Assembly: GCA_016213645.1 (NCBI GenBank)
Contig: JACQZY010000003.1
Coordinates: 68,749 to 132,748, forward strand
Length of the DNA: 64,000 nucleotides
DNA from: Actinomycetota bacterium
GTDB lineage: Bacteria > Actinomycetota > Thermoleophilia > Solirubrobacterales > JACPNS01
Reading direction: 5' to 3'
The notes below the pieces were generated by a model. The model did not search any database. It was given only the letters and a program-made list of their open reading frames with translations, and was not told where the DNA came from. The translations under genes were made by a program, and so were the position numbers. Positions 1 to 10,640 of this stretch are shown here, one piece after another. Positions within the stretch are counted from its first letter, which is position 1. Each line of letters starts with the position of its first letter.

Positions 1-2555
1 ATCACGGCCAGGCCCTCAAAGGCGTCCTTACAGTAAAAGACTCCGGGCTCGTAGACGGTGTCGTCCTCTTTGCCGTTGACGTACATCGCGCGATAGCCGA
101 ACTTGCGGTTGATCGCCGCGCCGCCCAGCAGGACCGGAAACTTCAAACCCTTGCCGTGCAGCTCCTGCACCGCCAGCGGCATCTGCTTCGAGGTGGACAC
201 AAGCAGCGCCGAGAGTCCGATCGCGGTCGCGACGTGTTCGACCGCGGCGTCGACGATCTCGCCGACCGGAACCTGCTTGCCCAAGTCCACGACGGTGTAG
301 CCGTTGTTCGTGAGGATCGTCTTGACCAGCGATTTGCCGATGTCGTGCACGTCGCCGAAGACCGTGGCCAGCACGACCACGCCTTTCGTGTATCCCTCGA
401 TCCGGTCCAGGTAGTTCTCCAGCCGTGCGACGGCCTTTTTCATGACTTCCGCACTCTGCAACACGAAGGGCAGAATCAGCTCGCCGGCGCCGAATTTGTC
501 GCCCACCTCCTTCATCGCCGGAAGCAGCACATCGTTGAGCGTGGGAACGGCGCCGATCTTTTCGACCGCACGGTCCACCCACTCCTCCACCCCTTCCTTG
601 CGGCGGCGCAGGACGTGGAAGTGCAGCGCCTCTTCAGGCCCCATGCCCTCGGTGGGATCGGCCGCGGTGGCGAGATCCTCTTCGCCCTTGCCCTCGAAGT
701 GCTCGATGAACTTCTGCAATGCGTCCTCGGAGCGATTGAACACAAGGTCATCGGCAAGCTCGCGCTCGTCAGCCGGGATTTCGCCGTACGGCGTGATGTG
801 GTTGGGATTGACCATCGCCAGGTCCAACCCGGCTTCGACGCAGTGGTGCAGAAAAACGCTGTTGAGCACAGCGCGCGCGCCCGGCGACACGCCGAAGGAC
901 ACGTTCGATACGCCAAGCGAGGTCTTGACACCCGGCAGCGCGGCCTTGACCACGCGAATGGCCTCGATCGTCTCGACGGCGCTGGAACGCCATTCTTCCT
1001 CGCCGGTCGTCAGCGTGAACGTGAGCAGGTCGAAAATCAGCAGCTGGTCGTCCAATCCATGCAGACCGCAGGCGATGTCGTGAATGCGCTTGGCGACCTC
1101 CAGCTTGCGCTCGGCCGTCTTGGCCATGCCTTCTTCGTCGATCGTCAACGCGATCAGCGCGGCGCCGTGCATCATCGCCAGCGGCATCACGGTTTCGAGC
1201 TTTTCCGGCCCGGCTTCGAGGTTGACGGAGTTGATGATCGCGCGGCCCGGGGTCTGCTCCAGCGCCAGCCTGATCACCTCCGGCTCGGTGGAGTCGATCT
1301 GCAACGGCGCGGGCTGCGTCAACGAGACGCGGCGCACGACCTCGCGCATCTGGTCGGCTTCGTCGTCGGGCCGCTCGGTCAGCGCCACGCAGAGGTCCAG
1401 CACATGGGCGCCGCCTTCCACCTGGTCTTCGGCCACGCGCACAAGGCCGTCGTAGTCATCCGCGAGCAGCATTTCCTTGGCGGCGCGCGAACCCTGGGCG
1501 TTGACGCGCTCGCCGACCAGCGTCGGCGCGGGCTGCTGCACCAGCGGCGTCGCGGCGATCATCGAACTCAGGTGCGGCTCGCGCGGCGCGGGTCGGTGCT
1601 TGATCCGCAGACCGGCGCAGCGGTTCGCGATCGCGCGGATGTGCTCGGTGGTGGTGCCGCAGCAGCCACCCACGATCGACACGCCGTAGCGCTCGATGAA
1701 CTCGCCAAGCACCTCCGCGAGCTGCTCCGGTTGCTCGGGAAAGATCGTTTCGCCGTCCGCGCCCTGCTGCGGCAGACCGGCGTTGGGAATGCAGTGAACC
1801 GGCACCTGACAGTGCTCGCCGAGGAAGCGGATCGCGTCGCGCATGTCTTCCGGGCCGGTCGAGCAGTTGAGTCCGATCACGTCCACGTTGAGCGCCTCAA
1901 GTGTGGTCAGCACGCTGTTGATGTCGGTGCCAAGCAGCATCTTGCCGCCGTTCGGCAACAGCGAGACGCTGCACTGCACCGGCACCGCGCGGCCCGCCGC
2001 CGTGAACGCGTCGCGGATTCCGAAGACCGCTGCCTTGACTTCCAGGATGTCCTGCGCGGTTTCCACGATCATCAGATCGACGCCGCCTTCCAGCAGACCG
2101 GCGGCCTGCTCCGCGAAGACCTCGCGCAGCTCACCGAAGCCGACCTCGCAAAGCCCGGGTTCCATCGAGGCCGGCAACATGCCGGTGGGGCCGATCGAAC
2201 CGGCGACGAAGACCTCTTCGCCGACGGCACGGCGCGCGATCTGCGCTGCCGTGACGTTGATCTCGCGCGTGTGGTCGGCCAGCGTGCCGCCGTCGTCAAG
2301 CTTCCATTCGCTGAGCTTCAGACGAGACGCTTGAAAGGTGTCGGTCTCCACGACCATCGCGCCCGCCTCCGCCATCGAGCGATGCACACCCTCGATCACG
2401 TCCGGCCGGTTGAGCACCAGCGCCTCGTGGGCGCGGCCGGGCAGCTTGTAGTCGTCCTCCAGCGAAAGGTCGAAGTTTTCAAGCGTCGCGCCCATGCCGC
2501 CGTCAAAAATGACGACGCCGTCGTAGATCGCGAATGTGTAATCCCGTCCGCTCAT
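1..2555 (-). CDS. metH: Cobalamin-dependent methionine synthase MetH, 3' part beyond window
   Basis: Transfers a methyl group from 5-methyltetrahydrofolate through cobalamin to homocysteine, giving methionine in the cytoplasm. About 851 codons are present; the gene runs off the left edge, so the end of the cobalamin domain and any reactivation domain are not visible. From the N-terminus: the homocysteine-binding barrel carries zinc-ligand cysteines in GLNCSTGPED (about residue 227) and GGCCGTTTEH (about residue 297). The pterin-binding barrel follows. The cobalamin module has the DVHDIGK motif (about residue 735) that supplies the lower axial histidine. The ATG start (MSGRDYTFAIYDG) is followed directly by the family's N-terminal barrel strand. 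A long open frame on the opposite strand is a shadow of this GC-rich gene. No cobalamin riboswitch is evident in the short upstream gap. Confidence 0.96.
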   Translation of the reverse strand, partial: MSGRDYTFAIYDGVVIFDGGMGATLENFDLSLEDDYKLPGRAHEALVLNRPDVIEGVHRSMAEAGAMVVETDTFQASRLKLSEWKLDDGGTLADHTREINVTAAQIARRAVGEEVFVAGSIGPTGMLPASMEPGLCEVGFGELREVFAEQAAGLLEGGVDLMIVETAQDILEVKAAVFGIRDAFTAAGRAVPVQCSVSLLPNGGKMLLGTDINSVLTTLEALNVDVIGLNCSTGPEDMRDAIRFLGEHCQVPVHCIPNAGLPQQGADGETIFPEQPEQLAEVLGEFIERYGVSIVGGCCGTTTEHIRAIANRCAGLRIKHRPAPREPHLSSMIAATPLVQQPAPTLVGERVNAQGSRAAKEMLLADDYDGLVRVAEDQVEGGAHVLDLCVALTERPDDEADQMREVVRRVSLTQPAPLQIDSTEPEVIRLALEQTPGRAIINSVNLEAGPEKLETVMPLAMMHGAALIALTIDEEGMAKTAERKLEVAKRIHDIACGLHGLDDQLLIFDLLTFTLTTGEEEWRSSAVETIEAIRVVKAALPGVKTSLGVSNVSFGVSPGARAVLNSVFLHHCVEAGLDLAMVNPNHITPYGEIPADERELADDLVFNRSEDALQKFIEHFEGKGEEDLATAADPTEGMGPEEALHFHVLRRRKEGVEEWVDRAVEKIGAVPTLNDVLLPAMKEVGDKFGAGELILPFVLQSAEVMKKAVARLENYLDRIEGYTKGVVVLATVFGDVHDIGKSLVKTILTNNGYTVVDLGKQVPVGEIVDAAVEHVATAIGLSALLVSTSKQMPLAVQELHGKGLKFPVLLGGAAINRKFGYRAMYVNGKEDDTVYEPGVFYCKDAFEGLAV

Positions 2556-2701
2556 GGGACCGATCCTACAAGCGTGCGGATTATTCCTAGCTGTCTGGTC
2601 GGTATTGAAATAGGTGGTCCAACCAAACAACCGCACGACGATCCGGCCGCCGGATGCGATAAATCACTCCTATAACTCGACAGTCAGGAGCCGAAACAGC
2701 C

Positions 2702-3502
2702 ATGGAACGCAACATTGACCAGACAATCCGCCGCAGCGCGCTCGGCGCGCTCGCGGGCATCGCCACGGCGCTCGCGCTCATGCTGGCGATTTCCGGTTGC
2801 GGCAACTCGGTCAACGCCACGCTCGTCAAAGAGGCGGGGGTGCATGGCGAATCGCTTGAGAAGGTTTACGTCCTCTACAACAAGGATGTTCTGAAGAAAG
2901 TTTCAAGCCGCGATCTCAAGGACATCAACGCGGCGTTGAAGGCGGGCGATCTTAAGCAGGCCACCCCCGGTGACGTGCGCCGCGCGCAAAGCGAAATCCA
3001 GTCGCGCATCAGGACGCTTGAACGTTTCGTGTCGCAGATCAAGGCGGCGAACCGAAAGCTCAAAAACACTCCGGAGCCGAATTTCAGCGGGGGCCTGGAA
3101 AAGAACTTTGCCAACGACGAATTCGCCAAGGCCTATGCGGACACGACCTCCGCGGTTGAGCGATACACCACGTCTGACCTCGGCGTGGTGAACCTCGCCT
3201 TTGGTTCCCTGGAGAAATATCTCGACTTCCTTGAACAGTGGGAGGAGTTCTTGACCGACAGCGACACCGATGACCTGGTCAGCTCGGGTAAGGCCAGTGA
3301 CAAAGCTCTCGCACGTCTGAAGAAGGCCAGCGACCGCGTAGACCGCCGAGGCTCGCTGAGCAGCAAGATCAGCCCGCTCGTGGACCGCATGGCTTCCGCG
3401 GCGACGAACTCATCGCAGCTGACGGAACTGATCGCCCAGCTGAAGAAGGACTACCCGAAGAGCTTCCTGTCCGTCCACGTAGTCGAGAAGAAGTCGAAAT
3501 GA
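2702..3502 (+). CDS. Putative lipoprotein of unknown function
   Basis: A 266-residue protein with a positively charged N-terminus, one hydrophobic segment and a lipobox (LAISGC, Cys about residue 33), so it is predicted to be a membrane-anchored extracytoplasmic lipoprotein. The mature part is Lys/Asp/Ser-rich, looks largely alpha-helical and has no motif I recognise. An AGGAG ribosome-binding site lies about 11 nt before the ATG, and a TATAAC -10-like element lies at 2671-2676. It diverges from metH and converges on the malyl-CoA lyase gene. I cannot assign a function. Confidence 0.8.
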   Translation: MERNIDQTIRRSALGALAGIATALALMLAISGCGNSVNATLVKEAGVHGESLEKVYVLYNKDVLKKVSSRDLKDINAALKAGDLKQATPGDVRRAQSEIQSRIRTLERFVSQIKAANRKLKNTPEPNFSGGLEKNFANDEFAKAYADTTSAVERYTTSDLGVVNLAFGSLEKYLDFLEQWEEFLTDSDTDDLVSSGKASDKALARLKKASDRVDRRGSLSSKISPLVDRMASAATNSSQLTELIAQLKKDYPKSFLSVHVVEKKSK

Positions 3503-3506
3503 TCGC

Positions 3507-3556
3507 CGGACGCACGCGGGACCGGATCGGTTTTCGATCCATCCCGCGTGCGTCCG
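3507..3556. terminator. Long hairpin between convergent genes
   Basis: Perfect 15-bp arms (3507-3521 and 3542-3556) enclose a second 6-bp stem (GGATCG/CGATCC, 3524-3529 and 3535-3540). The structure fills the gap between the lipoprotein stop at 3502 and the lyase stop at 3564. Position and symmetry suggest a bidirectional terminator, although the flanking T tracts are short. Confidence 0.7.
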
Positions 3557-3563
3557 TGAAAAC

Positions 3564-4616
3564 CTAAAACTCGTAGGCCGCCTTCAGCTCCGTGTCCTTT
3601 TCCGCGAGCATCTGCGCAAGATCAACCATCACCTTGCACTGCTTCCAGGTGGCGTCGTCCTGCATCTTGCCGTCGATCATGTGCACGCCCTTGCCGTCGG
3701 GGATCGCCTCGATCACCTTCTTCGCGAAGAGCACCTCGTCGACCGGCGGGCTGAAGACCTTGCGCGCGACGTCGATCTGCGCCGGATGCAGCGACCACGC
3801 GCCCACACAACCCAGCAAGAACGCTGCGCGGAACTGCACCTCGCAGGCAACGAGATCCTTGATGTCGCCGAACGGCCCGTAAAACGGCAGCAACCCGTTT
3901 GAGGTGCAGGCGTCAACCATGCGGGCGATCGAGTAGTGCCACGGATCCTGCTGCACGTACACGCGGCCCTTCTCAAGATCCTCCGGATCAACCGGGTCGT
4001 TGATCGTCTGATAGCCCGGGTGACCACCACCCACGCGGGTCGTCTTCATGCGGCGGCTCGCGGCCAAATCGGCCGGACCGAAGCTCATGCCCTGCATACG
4101 CGGACTGGCCGCGGCGATCTCGTCGACGTGGGCAACCCCCTGCGCGGTCTCCAGGATCGCGTGAATCAGCAGCGGCTTCTTGACTCCTGCCTTGCTTTCG
4201 AGTTGCGCCAGCAGGCGGTCCACGTAGTGAATGTCCCAAGGGCCTTCGACCTTCGGAATCATCACGACGTCGAGCTTGTCGCCGATCTCGGTGACGAGGG
4301 CGATCAAGTCGTCGAGCACCCACGGGCTATCGAGCGAGTTGACACGAGTCCAGAAACCGGTCGCGCCAAAGTCCGTGCTCTTGCCAACCTCGACCAGCCC
4401 GTCACGCGCCGCTTCCTTTTTGTCGACCGGTATCGCGTCTTCCAGGTTGCCGAGCACGATGTCGCTCTTCGCGGCGAGGTCGGGCACCTTGGCGCGCATC
4501 TTTTCGTTCGACGGATCGAAGAAGTGGATCATCCGCGAAGGCGGAAACGGAATCTCGGTGACGGGATCCGGCGCTCCGGCGCAGAGCGGCTTGTAGAAGT
4601 CTCTGGGGGCTCGCAT
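3564..4616 (-). CDS. mcl: HpcH/HpaI-CitE family lyase, probable L-malyl-CoA / beta-methylmalyl-CoA lyase
   Basis: A 350-residue CitE-like TIM-barrel lyase. The family reversibly cleaves (S)-malyl-CoA or beta-methylmalyl-CoA to glyoxylate plus acetyl- or propionyl-CoA, using Mg2+. Visible features are an early substrate-loop region ([16 protein letters not shown]), the acidic GNLEDAIP segment, a central [18 protein letters not shown] strand, the catalytic Glu region [13 protein letters not shown] and [13 protein letters not shown] with the metal-binding Asp. Length and the [16 protein letters not shown] pattern fit Mcl better than citrate lyase beta. An AGGAG site lies about 11 nt before the ATG. 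The gene is alone; acyl-CoA carboxylase genes 20 kb away could belong to the same C3/C4 acyl-CoA metabolism. Exact substrate is inference. Confidence 0.85.
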   Translation of the reverse strand: MRAPRDFYKPLCAGAPDPVTEIPFPPSRMIHFFDPSNEKMRAKVPDLAAKSDIVLGNLEDAIPVDKKEAARDGLVEVGKSTDFGATGFWTRVNSLDSPWVLDDLIALVTEIGDKLDVVMIPKVEGPWDIHYVDRLLAQLESKAGVKKPLLIHAILETAQGVAHVDEIAAASPRMQGMSFGPADLAASRRMKTTRVGGGHPGYQTINDPVDPEDLEKGRVYVQQDPWHYSIARMVDACTSNGLLPFYGPFGDIKDLVACEVQFRAAFLLGCVGAWSLHPAQIDVARKVFSPPVDEVLFAKKVIEAIPDGKGVHMIDGKMQDDATWKQCKVMVDLAQMLAEKDTELKAAYEF

Positions 4617-4802
4617 GCTTTTGGGTGCTCCTGGAGGTGTCGATTGCGCGCGGGCCGTGTGCCCGAGCTGGTTTGAAATCTGCGGCGCAAACGGTAGCCG
4701 GGCGGCGTTCGCGTGATTCGCGTCGAGTTCGGCGGATGTCGCTGAACGCCGAGGTGAGCGCCGTCTCTCTCGATCGCAGATGGCGGGGGATCGGACGTCC
4801 TG

Positions 4803-4857
4803 TTTGGACGGTGGGGATTTTTATGCCCCGACGGCATAAAAATCCCCACCGTCCAAA
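4803..4857. repeat. Perfect 25-bp inverted repeat in a 326-bp intergenic gap
   Basis: Arms 4803-4827 and 4833-4857 are exact reverse complements around a 5-nt loop. One more arm segment can be added if a single bulged base is allowed. The element lies between the divergently transcribed lyase (starts 4616) and phosphatase (starts 4943), so it is not at the end of either gene. There is no long T run. It could be a small miniature element, a very strong RNA hairpin or a DNA-binding site. The rest of 4617-4942 shows no gene I can support. Confidence 0.85.
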
Positions 4858-4942
4858 ACACCCACTTAAGCCCTCCACCGGCACTGCGAGAATCTACCCA
4901 CCAGCAGCCCGCCCGGAATCACGGTTCCGATCTCGAATCCCA

Positions 4943-5437
4943 ATGACCAGCCCGCCCATCAAACTTCTGTTCGTCTGTCTCGGCAACATCTGCCGGTCGC
5001 CCACCGCCGAGGGCGTGATGTGCCATATCGTCGCCGAGGCGGACCTGTCGGATCAGTTCGAACTCGACAGCGCGGGCACCGGCTCTTGGCACCTTGGCGA
5101 CGCGCCGGACCGGCGCAGCACCGCCGCGGCGGCCGCGAGAGGGATCGTGCTTGAGGGGCAGGCGCGCGGCGTCGACGGAGCCGACTTCGAGCACTACGAC
5201 CTGATCCTCGCGATGGACCGGTACAACTTCCGCGACCTCCAGGCAATCGCGCCCACGGACGAAACCGAATCAAAAGTGAAGATGTTGCGCGAGTTCGATC
5301 CAATGAGCACGCCAGATGATTACGACGTGCCGGACCCGTATTACGGAGGCCCCGACGGTTTCAATCACGTGATCGACCTGGTCGAGGCGGCCTGCCGCGG
5401 CCTGCTTGAGGATCTGCTTGCCGGCAAAGCCCCGTGA
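4943..5437 (+). CDS. Low-molecular-weight protein-tyrosine-phosphatase family enzyme
   Basis: A 164-residue cytoplasmic phosphatase using a cysteinyl-phosphate intermediate. The P-loop C(X)5R is at the N-terminus (CLGNICRSP, Cys12 to Arg18) and the general-acid loop is DPYYGG near residue 130. I chose the ATG at 4943 because the family's first strand (IKLLFVCLGN) follows within a few residues; the frame is open far upstream but without homology. It overlaps the next gene by 4 nt (GTGA). That neighbour is a fructosamine kinase, and the family is known to include ribulosamine-5-phosphate/ketopentose-5-phosphate phosphatases encoded next to such kinases. Substrates may therefore be glycated-protein phosphates rather than phosphotyrosine; that is inference. 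Confidence 0.93.
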   Translation: MTSPPIKLLFVCLGNICRSPTAEGVMCHIVAEADLSDQFELDSAGTGSWHLGDAPDRRSTAAAAARGIVLEGQARGVDGADFEHYDLILAMDRYNFRDLQAIAPTDETESKVKMLREFDPMSTPDDYDVPDPYYGGPDGFNHVIDLVEAACRGLLEDLLAGKAP

Positions 5438-6420
5438 ACGACCCGATCCACACAAAGGCGCCCCACACCGAGGCTGCCCGCGTCGAGACTGCCCTGCGCG
5501 AGCGACTCGGGCTGGACGTGACGCGGCTTTCGCTTACGACCGGCGGCGACATCAACAACGCCTACCGAGCCGAGATCTCCGGCGGACCAGATGTTTTCGT
5601 GAAGACGAGCAAGCGGGCGCTTCCAGGCATGTTCACCGACGAAGCCGCGGGACTACGGTGGCTCAACGAACCGGAGAGCGGGATCGCCACACCGCGAGTA
5701 GTCGGCGTGATCGACGATGCCCCCGATGGCGATTCACTCGACGTCAGCGAACCGCCGACGGTGCGCCTACTGGCACTTGAGTGGATCAACGCCGGCCGAC
5801 TGGATCATGTTGGCGAAGAACTGCTCGGCCGTGGTCTTGCCGCGATCCACCGCACCGGCGCTCCGGCCTTCGGCGCGACGCCGGTACTGGACACAAACGG
5901 CGTGATCGATCACACACGCCACGCCCACGCGCAGATGCGTTTCAACGAACTCGCGCTGCCGAACCAGCCGTGCGCCACCTGGGCCGAGTTCTACGCCGAA
6001 CGTCGAATCAGACCACTGGCGGCGGCCTGCCGGGACAAAGGCGAACTAACGACCGACGACTGCGCGACCTTCGAGAGGTTGTGCGCCAGGTTGCCGGCGC
6101 TCGGCGGACCACCCGAACCACCCGCTCGCCTACACGGTGACCTCTGGTCTGGAAATGTGCTACCCGCCGCCGACGGCCGCATATTTCTGATCGACCCGGT
6201 CGCTCACGGCGGCCACCGCGAGTTGGATCTGGCGCTGCTGAAGGTCTTTGGCGGACCAAGCGAGCGCTGTTTCGCGGCTTATCGCGAGATCCACCCCCTC
6301 AGCTCCGGCCACGAAGAACGCGAACGCCTGTGGCAGCTTGGGATGATCCTGCTGCACGTGTACCTCTTCGGCGGCGGATATCGCGCGCAGGCGTTGTCGA
6401 TCGCGAACGACTACCTGTAG
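5434..6420 (+). CDS. Fructosamine/ketosamine-3-kinase family protein
   Basis: A 328-residue aminoglycoside-phosphotransferase-fold kinase of the fructosamine-3-kinase family, which phosphorylates the third carbon of protein-bound ketosamines so that they become unstable and fall off (deglycation). Evidence: the N-terminal GGDINNAYR and VFVKTSKR (ATP-binding Lys) segments, the catalytic loop HGDLWSGN (about residue 234) and a following LIDP metal-binding Asp. The GTG start overlaps the phosphatase stop, so the two are translationally coupled. Bacterial members prefer ribulosamines or erythrulosamines, which fits the adjacent phosphatase. Confidence 0.93.
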   Translation: MNDPIHTKAPHTEAARVETALRERLGLDVTRLSLTTGGDINNAYRAEISGGPDVFVKTSKRALPGMFTDEAAGLRWLNEPESGIATPRVVGVIDDAPDGDSLDVSEPPTVRLLALEWINAGRLDHVGEELLGRGLAAIHRTGAPAFGATPVLDTNGVIDHTRHAHAQMRFNELALPNQPCATWAEFYAERRIRPLAAACRDKGELTTDDCATFERLCARLPALGGPPEPPARLHGDLWSGNVLPAADGRIFLIDPVAHGGHRELDLALLKVFGGPSERCFAAYREIHPLSSGHEERERLWQLGMILLHVYLFGGGYRAQALSIANDYL

Positions 6421-6460
6421 CCGCGCCACAAGCGCAGCGCTTCTACGCCCAAGGTCTGCG

Positions 6461-6886
6461 TCAGCCGTTGATGTCCAGGCCCAGCGCCATCAGCGCCAGA
6501 ACCACGAACACGAATGCCAGCGGCACCATCGCGAACGAGATCGCGACCCAGCGAAGGCCCCAGCGCGAATTCAGCCGGTCGTCTTCGCGAGTACGCGCCA
6601 TCATCGGCGCCACGCGGTCGGACACCCAGATAACTCCGCCCATCACGACCACGGCAACCGCCAAAGTGATGCCGACGGCCGCGAGCGTCTGCATTGCGGT
6701 ATGCGAACCCGCGGTGGATTCGAAACCGCCCAATCCGAGCGTTCCGATCAACGCCAGGTCGGCAGATGCGGCCGCCGCGCCGACGGCTACGCCGACGATC
6801 GCCATCACGCACAGCAACGCCCACCCGCGAATGCGGATCAGCGAGTAGTTCGCGTAATGGACTGAGCGGCGAAGCATGCCATGCAT
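6461..6886 (-). CDS. Small membrane protein of unknown function
   Basis: A 141-residue protein with three or four hydrophobic segments (about residues 22-45, 65-90 and 112-138) separated by a charged loop (RTREDDRLNSRWG). I recognise no family. It follows glnN on the same strand but lies behind that gene's terminator, so it is probably transcribed separately. ATG start; no strong ribosome-binding site seen. Confidence 0.65.
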   Translation of the reverse strand: MHGMLRRSVHYANYSLIRIRGWALLCVMAIVGVAVGAAAASADLALIGTLGLGGFESTAGSHTAMQTLAAVGITLAVAVVVMGGVIWVSDRVAPMMARTREDDRLNSRWGLRWVAISFAMVPLAFVFVVLALMALGLDING

Positions 6887-6981
6887 ATCGACTCCGGCTC
6901 ACTTGCGGATTAATCGCTGCACGCGATCTGGACGAAACCTGGACGCATGTTCGAGCGGATCGCCCGCCACTACGAGCGGAA

Positions 6982-7014
6982 AAAGGGCCCGGCCTAAAAG
7001 ACCGGACCCTTTTG
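6982..7014 (-). terminator. Intrinsic terminator of glnN
   Basis: Twelve-nt arms (6982-6993 and 7003-7014) pair with one mismatch around a 9-nt loop. Read on the minus strand, the GC-rich stem ends in a run of T. It sits about 75 nt after the glutamine synthetase stop. Confidence 0.85.
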
Positions 7015-7089
7015 ACATTGTCCCGAGGACATTGCCCTTTCGATACTTCGGAGCCTCTCGCGGGACACGCTCCGGAAAACGTGAGCCTC

Positions 7090-9231
<2,142 letters not shown>

Positions 9232-9416
9232 CTGAAAAACCTCTCCTCTTGCTGGCTTTCTGTTTCCGCTGCGGCCTGATCGCATGCGTACTCGGCCGCG
9301 GGCGCCGACCATTCGGCCGGACTGTGTTGATCAAAGTAAATCCGAAGCAGCGCTCCGGGTTTTTATCCATTTGTCCAAAAAACGGCTAAAACGCCGCCGA
9401 TTCGCGCGGAATCGCC

Positions 9417-9442
9417 ACGCGGTAGGTGAGAATCTACCGCGT
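9417..9442. repeat. Nine-bp hairpin between glnN and the pilin gene
   Basis: ACGCGGTAG (9417-9425) pairs perfectly with CTACCGCGT (9434-9442) across an 8-nt loop, inside the 265-bp gap 9232-9496. It has no T tract. A weaker CGGC/GCCG stem followed on the minus strand by six T (about 9377-9392) may be the actual pilin terminator. Nothing else in this gap is supportable. Confidence 0.55.
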
Positions 9443-9496
9443 AACGGTCGTTGCGGGTAAATCGTGCGGCCGCAATACGCCGACGGCCGGCCGAAA

Positions 9497-10033
9497 TCAC
9501 CACTTGTTGGAAGTAGGACAACCGCCACGTTTCGCGCCCGCGGGCACGTAACAGTTTCGTGTGACCACTCCGTTTGCGGCGCGAACCAGGTTGTAACGCA
9601 CGGTCGAAGCCGAAATGATGCGGAAACAGAAATTCGTGGCGTTGACCGCGGTACCGCAGCCGGCGTTCGCGGCGGCATTGCGCAGAACTGCAAACGAGGT
9701 TGAGCCCCAACAGCCCTTGCGGTCGGCGGCAACCGGCGCCGCACGCGTTTGAATCGTGTTTTCAATCCGGTTCAATTGCGTCAAGTTCATACCGGTGAAC
9801 GAGTTGTTATTTCCGATCATGTAAATCATCGACGCGGACTGGGCCGCGCGAAGCACCTGCTTCACGCAGGCGTCTTGCGCTTTAGCGCGCTGGCTCAAGA
9901 ACGACGGAAGCGCAATCGCGGCCAGAATGCCGATCACGACGATCACGACCATCAACTCGATCAGCGTGAAGCCGCGCTGGTCGGAAGCCGTGGATCGCGT
10001 GGGGTTCAGGTATCTATTCGCGTCGATACGCAT
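9497..10033 (-). CDS. Type IV pilin-like prepilin
   Basis: A 178-residue protein with a class III (prepilin) signal: a 20-residue basic/polar leader, then the prepilin-peptidase site G|FTLIE, with Glu5 of the mature protein, and a hydrophobic N-terminal helix (LMVVIVVIGILAAIALPSF). The mature domain has several cysteines that could form disulfides, as in type IV major and minor pilins or competence/secretion pseudopilins. No other pilus assembly genes are in the window, so whether it is a major pilin cannot be decided. No clear ribosome-binding site precedes the ATG. Confidence 0.9.
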   Translation of the reverse strand: MRIDANRYLNPTRSTASDQRGFTLIELMVVIVVIGILAAIALPSFLSQRAKAQDACVKQVLRAAQSASMIYMIGNNNSFTGMNLTQLNRIENTIQTRAAPVAADRKGCWGSTSFAVLRNAAANAGCGTAVNATNFCFRIISASTVRYNLVRAANGVVTRNCYVPAGAKRGGCPTSNKW

Positions 10034-10189
10034 AAATAAGTAAAGGCGATTTCACGCCGTGCCTTGGACGACGTGTAATTAATCGGTCACTAAGCGTAAA
10101 ACCGTTAGTCGTGAAACGTCAATTCCCAATATCGCGGCTTCAGGCGTTCGTGAAGAAGCATCAGCGCCTCGAGCGATTGGTCCGGCCGG

Positions 10190-10624
10190 TCAGGCGCCCA
10201 GGCGCTCGCCGCCGCCGCAGGAAGCGAAGATCAGCAACACAAGCAACTTGACCGGCGTACCAACGCAATAAACCGTCATCGATCCCCAAACAAACCGGCG
10301 GCGGATCATCTCGCTCCAACGCTCGGCCCCGGGCTCCGGCCGGTCCCCGATCCAACGCCGCAAGCCGTAGAGCCAACGACCGACTACAAAAGATGAAATC
10401 AATCCAAATCCCATGACCAGACCGATAGTGAGATCGTTGAAGCCGTCCATGCATACGTCGCTCCCCAGAACCCGCTGACCAACGACGATCGCTAAAGCGT
10501 CGATCATCGCGCTGATCGTCAGCGACTGCACGCCGAAGATCCCGCCGGCGGCGAGATAGAACGTGCCGCCGGCGAAATGCTCCCTACGGGATGTGTGAGC
10601 GGCCCTAATCGTGAGGGCGTTCAA
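10190..10624 (-). CDS. Small membrane protein of unknown function
   Basis: A 144-residue protein with about three hydrophobic segments (near residues 22-50, 66-86 and 113-135). It starts 16 nt after the stop of the large membrane protein upstream, so the two are probably co-transcribed. No family recognised. Confidence 0.6.
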   Translation of the reverse strand: MNALTIRAAHTSRREHFAGGTFYLAAGGIFGVQSLTISAMIDALAIVVGQRVLGSDVCMDGFNDLTIGLVMGFGLISSFVVGRWLYGLRRWIGDRPEPGAERWSEMIRRRFVWGSMTVYCVGTPVKLLVLLIFASCGGGERLGA

Positions 10625-10640
10625 TCTGACTCCTCTTATT

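Noticed and set aside
156-2675. Very long plus-strand open frame (839 codons) opposite metH
   Set aside because: It is antisense to an unmistakable metH, has no start context and shows Arg/His/Gln-rich low-complexity content typical of reverse-complemented GC-rich genes.
2556-2701. Cobalamin or SAM riboswitch before metH
   Set aside because: The gap is only 146 bp, shared with a divergent gene, and shows no conserved B12-box-like or SAM-riboswitch stems.
4625-4942. Upstream extension of the phosphatase frame
   Set aside because: The added 106 residues run through the 25-bp inverted repeat and have no homology; the family N-terminus begins at 4943.
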